Below, in pieces: positions 45,225-56,000 of a stretch of 64,000 bases of DNA (its first letter is position 1; every line of letters begins with the position of its first letter). Under the pieces are notes generated by a model. It ran no database searches and had not been told where the DNA came from. It was given only the letters and a program-made list of their open reading frames with translations. The stretch is taken from positions 54,940,746 through 55,004,745 of the forward strand of contig CM068385.1 of assembly GCA_034770075.1 (NCBI GenBank), read 5' to 3'. Made by a program: the position numbers and the translations under genes. Source of the stretch: Aralia elata (lineage: Eukaryota; Streptophyta; Magnoliopsida; Apiales; Araliaceae).

Positions 45225-46191
45225 CTTTTAGGCCACAAAATATCTAACAATGAAGTAACAAACTTTGCTTCCTCAATCAAATAGCCAACCACTTTGGTCT
45301 TCTTTCAAGGTAATATCATGCTTACATCATCTCTCCTATGATTGGTTGATTTAGGATTACATGGATTGGTTGATTAAGATCCTTGGCTTTGATTGGTTAA
45401 TAACATTTCGCATGGATTGGTTTACTAATTAGTTGGTGTAACTTATTATATTTTTCCTAGTTTAGTTACTTCAACTAGTCTAGTTAGTTTGTAACTAAGT
45501 TGACCGTATTTGTTGACTATTCATACTATCTAATTTTCGTATTATTATCATATAATTTTTGTATTGTACGCGTATTATTCTGTATTCTACTCGTATAATA
45601 TTTCGTATTATACTCATATTATTTTGTATTATACTTGTATTATTCTCGTATTCTACTCGTATAATATTTCGTATTATACTTGTATCTAGGTTTTAACCCT
45701 TTCTAGGTTTTAACCTTAGGCTCAACCCTAACTTAGTTTCTCCAAACTTAGTTTCGTTAGTTTCTTTCTAGTTAGGTTTCTCCTAACTCGTCCCTTAGTC
45801 AAAACCGCGAAAATTTTCTTTCATAGATTTTATTAGAGATTTCCACTCCCTTTTTCGAATAAACTCTATGATGCAATTCGAAAAGGCAAAAAATGAAAAA
45901 GGCATTTTCAACGTGAATAGTGTTTTTACCTCTTTTCTCAGATTTTTTTTAATTTTCTTATACGAAACAACAACACATATAATCCATCACATAACACATA
46001 ACCTAGGTTATAAGCTCAACCTTTAATCGTATACGATCGCATGGTCGAGTCGTATTAAGCCTTCAATATATACCTGAGTAATCGTTTCTTAGGTATTTTA
46101 TTCATAACAACTAGATTTTCAAGTTAACCTTTATTTAGTCTTTCAAGATCATATTTACAAGCCTCATAAATATTCGAGATATTACACTTCT

Positions 46192-47111
46192 TTTGCCCTA
46201 ACACCAATTTTTGATTATTACGATCCCCGTGTATATGCATACCCAAGATGAAATTTGCTGGCGCAAGATCCTTCATATCAAACTGCAGTGCCAACAAACC
46301 TTTCACAGACTTGATAATTTCCTGTTATTTCTAATCAATAACATATCATCAAAATATAAGGTTATAATAACAAAATTGTCACCCAACCTTTTCACATAAG
46401 CACAATGATCAGCCTGACACCCCGCGTGAATCCAAGTTATAAAGCGTAAGAATCAAACTTTTCATACCACATTCTCGGAGATTGCTTAAGCCCATACAAG
46501 GACTTCTATAATTTACATACTAGATTCTCCTTGCCTTTGATTTCAAAACCATTTGGTTGATTCATGTAAATCTCCTCCTCCAAGTCACCATAAAGGATCG
46601 CTGTTTTGACATCTAGCTGGTCAACCTCTAGATCATAAACAACTGCTGTAAATAGAACTATCTGGATAGATGTCAACTTTGCTACTAGAGAAAAGATCTC
46701 ATCACAGTCAACTCCCTCTATTTGAGAATACCCTTTTGCCACCAGCCGCCCTTTGTACTTCTCTATATTTCCATCCGTATTTGTCTTTTTCTTAAACACC
46801 CATTTGCATCCAATCGCCTTTCGATCCTTAGGCAATTTAACAAGACTCCAGGTCTGATTCTTATCAAGTGACTGTATCTCCTCATTCATAGCAAGCTCCC
46901 ACTGATTTAACTCCCCCGAGGCCTTTGCCTCATTAACTGTGCATGGTTCATTATTAGTGACATATAAGGCATGATACGGACGAAGTGAATACCTGATTGG
47001 TCGCCTTTGAACCCGTGTAAACCTCCTTAATATAGGATCGACTTCTTCTTCAACCTCTACCTCAACATCTTCCTCAACATCTGAACCATCCCCATCTTCC
47101 TCATTATGCAA
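46192..47111 (-). pseudogene. Copia pol reverse transcriptase fragment
   Basis: A clean minus-strand frame (47111-46506) has an acidic linker, RRFTRVQRRPIRYSL, then the start of the copia RT domain: WELAMNEEIQSLDKNQTW, GCKWVFKKK, YKGRLVAKGYSQIEGVD, VDQLDVKTAILYGDLEEEIY. After a stop or frame change at about 46506 it continues KSLYGLKQSPRMWYEKFD, then the catalytic box read as YFDDM and FDMKDLAPANFILGM, and stops at the solo LTR G insertion. LYGLKQ and a YxDDM box identify Ty1/copia. The region upstream of the acidic linker is deleted. Confidence 0.82.
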
Positions 47112-47139
47112 AACAACATGTTCTGCTTAGCTTCAAGGG

Positions 47140-47207
47140 GGAGCTGCCCCTGACTACCATGTCGTAGTGGTCATTAGTCGAATCCACAGAAGTATGAGTC
47201 ACACTAC
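47140..47207 (-). repeat. 5' LTR stub of the deleted copia element
   Basis: A direct repeat of 38486-38540 (CTGACTACC..TGTCGTAGT.., then AGAAGTATGAGTCA). It is placed at the far end of the copia remnant in the same orientation as its 3' LTR, so it is most simply the first ~65 bp of the 5' LTR. Confidence 0.5.
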
Positions 47208-47699
47208 CTTTTAGAGTTTTTTTGATAGAGAATACTCCCCCATCATTTGAGAGCATTTAAAGAGTGAAAATTAAAAAATATAAAATCTCTACCAAATTAA
47301 AATAAAAATCCCATAATTGTTGAAGATTGAAGGCTATACAAAAAGGGAATCTCCATTCAATCTCTTCTTTTCACCTTGCAAGGTCCAATTCTGTTCTTCT
47401 CCTTTTAATTTTGAAATTCAATTGGAGATTACTCAAAAAGGTAGATGGAAAAGTGGAGAGTGCAGAATCAAAAAATTAGGGAGGAAAATTTGGAGGGCAA
47501 ATTTATCAAACAAAAGGATGCATCGCCAAGAAATACCAATATATCATCAGAAGGTCCACAGCCTAGTTTCCCAATACCAAGATACGAGAAGATCCCATCA
47601 GATGTAGAGGTACAAGAACAGTAAATAGGAAAGTAGGTAATAAAGGAGGAATTTAAGGGGAAAAAATAATTTTCATAACAAATTTGCCCCGCAGGATCA

Positions 47700-49139
47700 C
47701 AAAGGAAGTGTTAGGCAATTTTTTCGGTAGATATGGAAGGATAATCGGAATGGAGATTTACCATAGATAGGGGATATATATGGTACATGAGCTTATACAG
47801 GTTCGTGAAATTTAGTCTTTGTGAAGAAGCAGAGGAAGCAAATAGGAGATTACAAGGGAGATGGATTATGAACAGACGAATCAAGATTGATTATGCAAAA
47901 AGAGAATTTATAGAGAGGAAGGAACAAGAGATGGTTGTTGAAAAAGAAAACAAGTATTCAGAGGACGAATCATATGCTGAAAATGATAGAGTTCATATTT
48001 TTAAAGGATCTACAAATTATGATGTGATTGATGCTTTGAGTAAAAGTTGGATGCTTGCACACATGGTGAAATGGGGTGATCAAGAGACTATTTCAATTTG
48101 TGCAGATGAAAAGGAAAATCAGAAGTTGGAGCAGAGTATAAAAAAAATTGAAAATGAATTCGTAAAATTTGAAAAAAAAATGAAGAAATTTGTCAAACAC
48201 CAAAAAAGATATGTTTAGGTGGAGTGTAGAGGTATTCCGGTCCAATGTTGGTCAAGAAAAATAATGATGGATATTTCAGAAAAATAGAAAAAATTCATGG
48301 GACTGGAGAAAGAGATGGAGTGTTTGAAGAAGTTAGATTTTGCAAAAATTCTGATCGAAACGTGTTATTTGGATGATATTGATGGCTTTATTAAAATTAA
48401 TTTTGAGGATAGATTGTATAAAGTTAAAGTTAAAGAGATTCGATCGTTGGAGTTGTCTAAATGTTTTTGCGAAAATTGTCTCATAGAGCTCGTCAGAGAA
48501 ATTCCATCATAAAAGTTCACTTCGCTAGTAATGATGAGAGATCGTGATCCTTCAGATGAACCTCAAAGACTGGTGGAAGCAATTAATTCGTCAAGTGAAA
48601 CTGAACAATGTGATTATTATTTTCATGAAGTTGGGAATTGTAATGATTTAAATGAAGCTGTTTCAATAAGTGGAGATAGGGAGCTCAATCAATCTTCTAA
48701 GAAGGAAGATGAGCATGTTATTTTGGGAAATGATAAAGGAACAATATTGGAAAAATGTGACGAGAATGCAAGTGTTAGAAAATTGAAGGTTAAAAGCAGA
48801 CATGTAAATGTCCAGAATGTGATATTCTTAAACGTAATGTCTGTAAAAATAGTGTTATAATCAATAATAAGAATGCAAGAAAGGAAATTAATGCATCTTG
48901 GGAAGAAAAAGAAGTCGGTTAACACTTCAAGAGAAAAAAAGCAAATAAACAAAAAAAGAGGTGTTAAGGATATAGAAAAAGAAGCTAGGAGGAAGAAGAA
49001 GAAGAAACTAAGGAAAGCAGAAGATGGCAAAAAGCCGAGATCGGAACAAGATATCGCAGTGGAAAAAGCTTTCCAATTTAGTCGCGATTTGGGACTAGTT
49101 TTTTCTAATAGGGAAGAAGAGGATGAAATAAGAAAATAA
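47700..49139 (+). pseudogene. LINE ORF1-like gene: RRM plus DUF4283-like region and basic tail
   Basis: Reads in several frames. An RRM half FFGRYGRIIGMEIY lies at about 47715-47760, and RFVKFSLCEEAEEANRRLQG with RWIMNRRIKIDYAKREF at about 47800-47905. Then come DALSKSWMLAHMVKWGD, a Lys/Glu-rich coiled stretch, VECRGIPVQCWSRKIMMDI (about 48220-48280) and LDFAKILIETCYLDDIDGFI (about 48330-48395). An acidic middle (48531-48860) precedes a very Lys-rich tail (48873-49139) with GLVFSNREEED near the end. RRM followed by a W-x-(E/R)CxG(I/V)P..W region is the layout of plant L1-type ORF1 proteins and related DUF4283 proteins. No endonuclease or RT follows. Frame changes and TAA/TAG codons separate the parts. 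It may be a 3'-deleted LINE copy or a processed relic. Confidence 0.55.
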
Positions 49140-49995
49140 TTTAAGCAATTTATCGAGATATGGATTCAGTGCAGAAGAAATCATATTGAGAAGAAGTATT
49201 TTTAGATTAGTAAGATTTTATTTTCATGGCTTGTTTAAGATAGTTTGGGTTTAGTTTTGCATGGTGGATTTTGGGGTTCCTTGAATTAGGTTCTTGCATT
49301 TTTGTTTGTCTTCTCTCTATTTTTTTCTCAATTTGTTGTGTCTCTATTGTTTCTTCCATGATCCTATTTCTTTTTTCTTTCTTTCTTTTTTATTTTTTTC
49401 CTCCCATTTGTTTGGTTAGACCCTTTGTTGTACCCCTTTCATTCGTGTCTTATGGCATCTGCTCTGTTTTCTAGTCTTTTCCTAATTGTTGGGTTTGGTT
49501 GAGTTGGGGAGTTGTGGTTCAATGCTTCTTTTTAGTCTCAATATCTAAGTTTTTCTGCTGTTATCTTGTTATGGTTAAAGCTCTCATTTTTCAATTTTTA
49601 GTGTTTCTCCCAAATCATGAATCTTGGTGCTTATCATGGGTAAAAATGGAGCATGTTAAGTTCATCAATACTAGCCCATTTTCCTTATCTTTTAGTAGTA
49701 ATTCCATATAAACGGGATTCCATTAGTGCAGTGTAGAAGAAAATCATTACAAGGTCAGTGTGAGGAGATACATGGCTTTCTTTAAAGAATTCAGTTTAAG
49801 TTGAAGTAAGATTTCAGATAGCTCATTTCATCGACATGTTTTTGCAATAGGCAGCAAATTTTATTCATTCTAAATCAGAGGGAGAAGATGCATTTGATTT
49901 TCAAGTTTTTTCTAGCTTGTAATTTATCATAATCCAAGCCTTTTGGGTTATTGATCTTTTGAGAAATAAAATTCTTTTGCCTTTTGCCAAAAAAA
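49140..49995 (+). other. 3' UTR-like sequence and A-rich tail after the ORF1 relic
   Basis: T-rich non-coding DNA containing a typical plant 3' UTR phrase ending GAGAAATAAAATTC with CTTTTGCC and a short A run at about 49988-49995. This suggests a reverse-transcribed RNA end. I could not identify a flanking target duplication. Confidence 0.4.
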
Positions 49996-50282
49996 TTATG
50001 TTATAGAGATATAGATTTTATGATTTACAACATATCTTTATGCTTAGATTTAATTTAAATGCATTTCCTAGTATGTGATTTGGGGTTATTTGAAGCATGC
50101 AAGACTATATTTCATATTTTGATGCTAAATATGCTTGGGTAATTTTTGTATTGATATTTTTGTGATGTCTTAGGTGAATCTAAGGTTTTGTAAGTCGTTA
50201 TCCACAAAAATTAGACTTAGCCTGTAATGAATTTGAGCTTAAAAATTGTGTAGTACGTTGTTGATTTGGATTTTCTTGATTG

Positions 50283-50360
50283 TGAGATTAAGATGATGCC
50301 TAAGGCCTTTAAATCTATATTTGAAGGAATTGGGACCATTATCCTCCCATGATGGACTTA
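50283..50360 (+). repeat. ~75-bp direct repeat, left copy (partner at 51336-51410)
   Basis: GCCTAAGGCCTTTAAATC with ATATTTGAAGGAATT, then CCCATGATGGACTTAAG, matches 51346-51404 with about 80% identity. The two copies flank the small hAT element, so the duplication probably predates that insertion. Confidence 0.55.
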
Positions 50361-50416
50361 AGTCAAAGTTGTAGAATTCCTTGTTGGTTGAATCTACATT
50401 GATTGTGAGCCTAGGA

Positions 50417-51334
50417 TAGGGATGCACAAATGGCTTGCGGCCTTAGGCCAAGTCCTAGCCCCGGCTTGGGCCCAGTCTGGACCGGTTAAGCTCAACCTGC
50501 AAAGCTACAAACAGACCATGTTTTTGTGGCTAATATCCAGCCTGGCCTGGCCTGACCTTCCAAATAGCCCTGTTTGGCTCGGCCTTAGGCATGGTTCGAC
50601 CTAAAGCCTGGACCGACCTGAGGCCTAGCCTGGTTTGCTTCTTGCTAGCCTGTTGTTGCACAGTCCATGTGACACCACACTCTCATGCTTAATGGCCTAA
50701 GGACAGAAGCCCAACTGCCATGGTTTAAAAAAATGAAGACAACTCAGTCCACTCCTTCCTCAGAAAGCAGTAACAGACCAAATGAGTAGTGACCAACGGT
50801 CAAAACTTTAAATATAATATATAACTTGAAGCTTGCAAGGACAATAGCAATAGGACATGTTAACATGTACATACTGGCAATTGGCATGCATTATATTGTA
50901 CTTAATATATAATATATAACTTCCTTGAAGCTTACAAGCTAAGCCTGTAAAGTGTAAGTTCAGGCCCACTCTTTTTTCATTTCTACTTTGTTTATATGCT
51001 TTCCGCTTTAGCCCAGTTTTCTACTTTTTGAAGCCCAACTTAATTTGAAAAATTTTTAGGTTTGGCTCGGGAGTTGTCAGTTATGCATGCCTGTTATTAT
51101 TTAATATTAAAAGTTTTTTTTTAAAAAAGAAAAAAAGGGGATGGACCGGATTAGATTGACCTGGGCCTGGCCTGGTCTGATCTGCAGGCCTCAACAGGTC
51201 ACATGTTTAAACACAAAGCCTGGTCTGGTCTAGCCTAGCAGACCCAAAGTCAAGGCCTGACCTGGCCTAGTCAACGACCAAGGCCTGGCAGGCCCAGGCC
51301 GGACTAGACCAAGCCGGCCTGTTGTGTATCTCTA
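50417..51334. mobile_element. Non-autonomous hAT element, 918 bp, perfect 8-bp target duplication
   Basis: Bounded by GCCTAGGA on both sides (50409-50416 and 51335-51342). The ends are TAGGGATGCACAA on the left and, read inward from the right, TAGAGATACACAA. Both subterminal parts are rich in GGCC/CCTGGCC/GGCCTG words. Internally it is AT-rich with no transposase. Its ends differ from the larger hAT at 41191-45224, so a different hAT family mobilised it. Confidence 0.8.
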
Positions 51335-51342
51335 GCCTAGGA

Positions 51343-52322
51343 GGAAGCCTAAGATCTTCAAATCCATATTTAAAGGAATTAAGGCCTTCTTCCCATGACG
51401 GACAAAGGCTTGTAAGTGGTCATTAGTGTTTTTAAATTTTTTATGGGCCTTAAAACTATTTGGGTGGCTTTTACCTGTCAAGGTGGAGTTTAAGGCCCAA
51501 ATAATGATTGTTGATTCATGTTGGTGATGAGTCCAATAAGATGACTTTCATGTCCTAAGTTGGACCCTAGCTCATTTACTTGATTTGGGTAACTCAAAAT
51601 AATTTGTTTTTAAAAAAACAAAAAATAAAGGCTTAATAAAATTAAGCAAATTCAAATGGTGAAATTAAATGCTTGGAAGAGACTGTTAGATAGAGCCTAA
51701 AACATACGTATTAAAATGGTTGTTGAAAAATACACGTTTTTAAATGATTTTTGAAAAATACACGTTTTGAAATGACTTTTTTTTAAATGACTTTGCAAAT
51801 GCACATTTGAAAAATGAACTTTACAAAAAGCAAACTTTGAAACAAACTTTGAATAAACAAATATTTGAATAACCTTTTTCTAAAATTCAAAAGTCCTTTC
51901 CTAGCCCAATTGAATCACACTAGGATAAAAATGGACTCACTCATAATACATGACATAAAACACACGTACTACGAAATGATACAAGACACCTAGGCATGGA
52001 ATACTTTGAACACACATAAGGCAACTTCGACTTGAGAAAGATCAGGAAGGCGATAATTATGATTCACGAAAGTCTGGAGGTGCCTAACAGCTTCCCCTCG
52101 CTTAAGTAAGCCCTCAAACTCTATAGATCTTCGTTGTAGACCATTTAACAGAATCACATTTTAATAGGCCTTTCATATTCAAAATTCAAAAATTTGCATG
52201 AGTTGGTACATTCGTTTGAACTTATACTAACTGGCGACTTTATTTCATTAGCCCACATTGAAATCGACCTTTAAATAAAGTCGAGTAAAAAGCCATTTTT
52301 CAAAAATCTCACCAATCATACC
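51343..52322. other. Non-coding stretch, possibly an old Tat/Ogre-type retrotransposon remnant
   Basis: No ORF of note. The phrases GAGGTGCCTAACAGCTTCCC (about 52077) and ACTGGCGACTTTATTTC (about 52230) resemble leader sequence of plant Tat/Ogre elements that I know to carry GGTGCCTAACACCTTCC and GGCGACTCC. This is a weak resemblance; I see no LTR, primer site or coding part to support it. Confidence 0.25.
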
Positions 52323-52421
52323 TGTAATAACCAAGAATATTTAGGTCACATTGTAAATAAATATATTAATTATTTATCAATGTATTAAATACTTTGTGAC
52401 TTATGAAGAATGAGTATTACA

Positions 52422-52499
<78 letters not shown>

Positions 52500-53178
52500 A
52501 TATGTGTATATTTATTTATCATATAATGTGTAATAACAAGAAAGCTTTATAACCTAATTATACATATTAGGTATGAGAATTAAATAGCCTAAGAGTTATA
52601 TTTATTTGAGATTCCTAGTATTTAAAATATATACTAGTGAACTAACTTAAGAGATTTATTTTTATATCTCAATTTATTAATTATTTTAAACCTAATTAAA
52701 GTAAGTCCTAATCGGGTTATGGAATTAAACCAATATGAGTAATTATTTACAGTCCAATGTAAGTGGACTAGAAACCCTAATTAAATAACTAGGGTAAGGT
52801 AAAATTAATGTGTTGGACATATGCTAATTTATATAGCCCAAACAATTTAAATGGGAGCCTAAATAATTTAATAAAATGGCCCAAACTTTGGCCCAAATTG
52901 CATGGGACCTTCTAGATAATTTATTAGCAAATAAAACATTTAATAAAAAATCAAAATTTGAGAAATAAAGAGGGCATGAATCCGGGCAAATAAGAGGAAA
53001 GAAAGAGCACATGGTGATTTAACATTTTTACTTCACAAAATCTAAAATTTACCAAATCTCTAGGTTTTGTCTCCCTACTCCCTAGCTTAATAAAATTAAA
53101 TCTTTAGCTTGTGTTTTGCTAAGATATTGGGAGATATTGTGATTATACATAAATGTTGTATGTATATTATTTGCTAGC

Positions 53179-53186
53179 TATAAATA
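53179..53186 (+). promoter_or_regulatory. TATA box of LTR D
   Basis: TATAAATA in CTATAAATAGCCCC. It lies about 150 bp before the Arg-rich leader ORF and is probably the promoter of element D transcripts. Confidence 0.65.
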
Positions 53187-53329
53187 GCCCCCTCTCATTG
53201 AAAATGAAGAGTTTACTTCATATTTCCTAAAAGCTTAAGAACAAAAATAGAGAGGGAGAGAGAGAGAGAGAGGGAGAGAGAGAGCAAGGGCTGCCGTGGG
53301 TATTGAGAGAGAAGGAGGAGGAGATTTTC

Positions 53330-53388
53330 ATGCCATCTAGATTCATCAACTACTTTGGAAGAAGAAGAAGAATAGCAACAAGAACTAG
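53330..53388 (+). other. Arg-rich leader ORF in LTR D ending at a splice-donor-like site
   Basis: ATG at 53330 reads MPSRFINYFGRRRRIATRT and reaches AG/GTATAA at 53387-53394. Solo LTR E has MSGVIDYFARRRRQAIRTTP at 60323 reaching AG/GTATAG. The peptides share I(N/D)YF(G/A)RRRR and end at the same donor-like site in the same phase. Beyond it the two sequences stop resembling each other. Joining to the CAG acceptor near 55700 would give a stop (TAA) in the second codon after the junction, so the predicted peptide is about 20 residues. Confidence 0.45.
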
Positions 53389-54461
53389 GTATAAAAATCC
53401 TAAAACTCAAAACCCTAGATAGTTTAGTGTGATTTCTTTTAGTTGTTTTGGAATAAATGATGAGTTCATGATCTTAAACCATATGATAGTAGATCTATAT
53501 AATATATGATGTTTTATGTTTAGATGATATCATTTTAAGTGTTGCTAAGCTTAAATAGCAAAGATGTTCAAAAATAGTTTTACATCTAAAAACCCTAATT
53601 TTCAGTTCACTTTAGACCTCTACCATTTGAAATCTGTAAATTATTTTTGAGATCCGTCAAAGACATGTGTTAGATCCATGAGTTGTCTGATGAACCCAAG
53701 TAGAATCACTCAAAATGTTTAAACAAGCAAACCGTAGCATGATTTCTTGGAAAACACTCCCTGCTGGCGAAAAATCTGGAAAACCTTATGAGCATACTGT
53801 CCAGTTTTTGTGCAAACTGTTTCAGTCACTTTTTTGCTCTAAACATTTTGATCTTTTGTGGTATGTTATTATATCAAGTTAACTAGATGTTCTCCAAATA
53901 TTGGAAGTTTTCGATGTCCTGAGAGGGAGTTATGATTTTTACAAGAAAATACGATTTTAAAAGTAAACTGTTATAACTCAGTGTATACAGTCTAGAAAAT
54001 TGTGAAAATTTAAGTGAAATCAGTATATGGTAGTATGAGTCTACCGTATAAAGTTCAGAATTGTTGGACAAACGAATAATTTATGATAAATATAGCCATT
54101 TTGGACTGTTTTAGGTTATTTAAAAATAGGAAACAAATTTAGAAAATTGCAAAAAAATTATTTTGTTACTAAAATATTATATATTAAGTTTTTCCAAAAG
54201 ATAAAAAAATAATAAGCTGGTTTGATATTTTTCATACCGATGATTAAGTTAAAAATAAATGAGTGAATTAAGTTATATTAAGTTGTAAAACTTCTTAATG
54301 TGATTTTATTGACTCATGACCATTAATATGATGTATTGAGATTTTATGAGGGTTATTTGGTCATTTTTAATAAAATGTTATGTGTATGGCATGATATGTG
54401 TGTTAAAATAAATTAAATAGTAAGAGATAAAATAATTAAATTAAATTGTTTATAAATAATT

Positions 54462-54880
54462 AAAATATTATTAAATGGTTAATAATATCAGAAAAGAAAT
54501 AAACTATTATTAAATGATTAATAATATTAGAAAAGAGATAAAATATTATTAAGTGCTTAATAATATTAGTAAATGATTAAAATATTATTAAATGATTAAT
54601 AATATTAGTAAATAATTAAAATATTATTAAATAATTAATAATATTAGTAAGTGATTAAAATATTACTACATGATTAATAATATTATTGAATGATTAAAAT
54701 ATTATTAAAGGGTTAATAATATTAGTAAGTGCTTAAAATATTATTAAAGGGATAATAATATTAGTAAATGATTAAGATATTATTAAATGATTAATAATAT
54801 GAGAAAATGAATAAAATATTATTAAGTGATTAATAATAGTAAGAAGTAAATAAAATATTACTAAATGATTATAATATTAA
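54462..54880 (+). repeat. AT-rich 39-bp tandem array in LTR D
   Basis: About ten to eleven units of AAAATATTATTAAATGATT followed by AATAATATTAGTAAATGATT, unit length 39 bp, with single-base variants. Confidence 0.85.
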
Positions 54881-55699
54881 ACGAGAGTTAAAATGAGGAT
54901 TATGTGATAGTAATATTATCATGAGATGATAATATTATTAAGGATTTAATGTGATATCTTATGTTTAATTATGCGACTAAAATGTTAGATAATTTATTAT
55001 AAGAATAGTAATATTATAAGTCAAGATATGTTATGCTAATTGGAATATCAATCTATAGGTCTTTTCATAAGAGATTATATTAAATTGCGTAGCTGTAGTC
55101 ATCAAATGAGGCAAGTTTCCTAACTCAAACTTGAGTTATTATTTTTTAAGCATGTTAGTGGATAATTATTGTTGATTATTCCACATCTATAATGATTATT
55201 GATATTCGCAGTGAAATAATTTAAGTTCTATTATTTATGAACTGTTTATGAGCTAGGTCTTAGCTAGTTGTATCAGCTAGACCGAACATATTTAAATTTG
55301 TTAGTTCAAATACGTTTTAAAAGTTGTTCTAAATCAATTGTTGTTAAGGACTCTTAGACTGAGAAAAAGAACAATTTTTACTAAGGCTTTATATCAGAAA
55401 ACGATTATTGGCCCGTTTACTTAAGTGTTATGCATATTCACCGGGTATGAAAGGCTGATCCCCTTGATTACCAAAACTTATTAAGAAGTGATATACCTCC
55501 GTACTTGTTCATGGTCATTGCCGACCACTCAACATTATTTATTCAATTATTGAAACTTGATTCATGTTCTTTCATAATTATTATCTATTGTTAATAATTC
55601 AAAATCTTATTCTTTTTGAATCATGATATATTATTCTTGTATTTAAACTTACTAAGCGAATTTGTTGCTCACTCTTGCTATATCATGATATTATTTCAG

Positions 55700-55750
55700 T
55701 TAAGCCCGAATCATCCAAGAAGGACAAAAGAAAAGGCAAAGTCCAATAGT
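55700..55750 (+). other. Conserved Lys-rich short reading frame in LTR D
   Basis: Starting at the G of acceptor-like TTTCAG it reads VKPESSKKDKRKGKVQ then TAG. It aligns with AKPETSGKNKGKEKMK (LTR E) and VKPGSSKADKGKGKLKE (LTR F). Confidence 0.5.
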
Positions 55751-55987
55751 AGATTATTATGCACGTTTATTTATTAAGTTATCAGATGTAAATTTATTAT
55801 GTAAACCTTTTGAGAATGTATGTAATTAAATTAAGGTTAGTAGACCCTAGGGAAATGATGTAGAACTTATTGTATGAACAATTTATATTTATATATTCTG
55901 CAATAGTTTATATAATGTGTATGAGGATGATGGATCGTGAGCACCGAATCCGAGGTTAGGAAACCCAGATTTGAGGGCGTCATAGGT

Positions 55988-56000
55988 TTGTATCATAGCT
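55988..56000 (+). promoter_or_regulatory. Mutated primer binding site of element D
   Basis: TTGTATCATAGCT against TGGTATCAGAGCC: three substitutions at the initiator-Met tRNA site, 3 bp after LTR D. It would prime poorly, which fits an old inactive copy. Confidence 0.75.

Larger units (their letters stand above)
39172..46186 (-). repeat. Solo LTR G of a gypsy family, inserted in copia pol and split by a hAT element
   Basis: The + strand begins TGTGACACCCCC and ends ATATTACA, so on the minus strand the LTR runs from TGTAATATC to GGGGGTGTCACA, like LTRs A, D and E. It is flanked by perfect 5-bp duplications CTTCT (39167-39171 and 46187-46191) that split one copia codon run. Without the hAT and its duplication it is about 2,973 bp. 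No internal region, primer site or polypurine tract is present, so it is a solo LTR. A minus-strand TATAAATA is at 41148-41155 and a short CGTATTATACT-type tandem repeat at about 45535-45690. I do not find the Lys-rich reading frame of LTRs A, D, E and F here. Confidence 0.82.
38152..47207 (-). mobile_element. Deleted Ty1/copia retrotransposon, split by a gypsy solo LTR
   Basis: On the minus strand, from right to left: a 60-65 bp stub of the 5' LTR (about 47140-47207), the RT part of pol (47111 to 46192), the solo LTR G insertion, the end of pol with RNase H (39171 to about 38561), a polypurine tract (38547-38560) and a complete 395-bp 3' LTR (38152-38546). The gag, protease and integrase regions are gone; the stub is joined directly to the pol segment before RT. 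Flanks CTGCC (38147-38151) and CTACC (47204-47208) differ by one base and may be the old target duplication. Confidence 0.7.
52323..55984 (+). repeat. LTR D (3,662 bp), 5' LTR of gypsy element D
   Basis: Starts TGTAATAACCAAG and ends GCGTCATA (CACA expected), followed by a mutated primer site. It carries a long A/T dinucleotide run (52424-52496), a TATA box (53179-53186), a GA-rich leader (53249-53285), a short Arg-rich ORF, a donor-like AG/GTATAA (53387-53394), an AT-rich 39-bp tandem array (54462-54880), a hairpin (55653-55671) and the conserved Lys-rich frame (55700-55750). The order is the same as in solo LTR E. The right-hand LTR of element D is outside the window. Confidence 0.85.

Noticed and set aside
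51343..52322. A full Tat/Ogre element
   Set aside because: Only two short leader-like phrases resemble this lineage; there is no primer site, LTR border or coding sequence.
53213..53410. Minus-strand frame rich in Ser/Leu repeats
   Set aside because: It is the complement of the GA-rich leader and the Arg-rich micro-ORF of LTR D; low complexity explains it.
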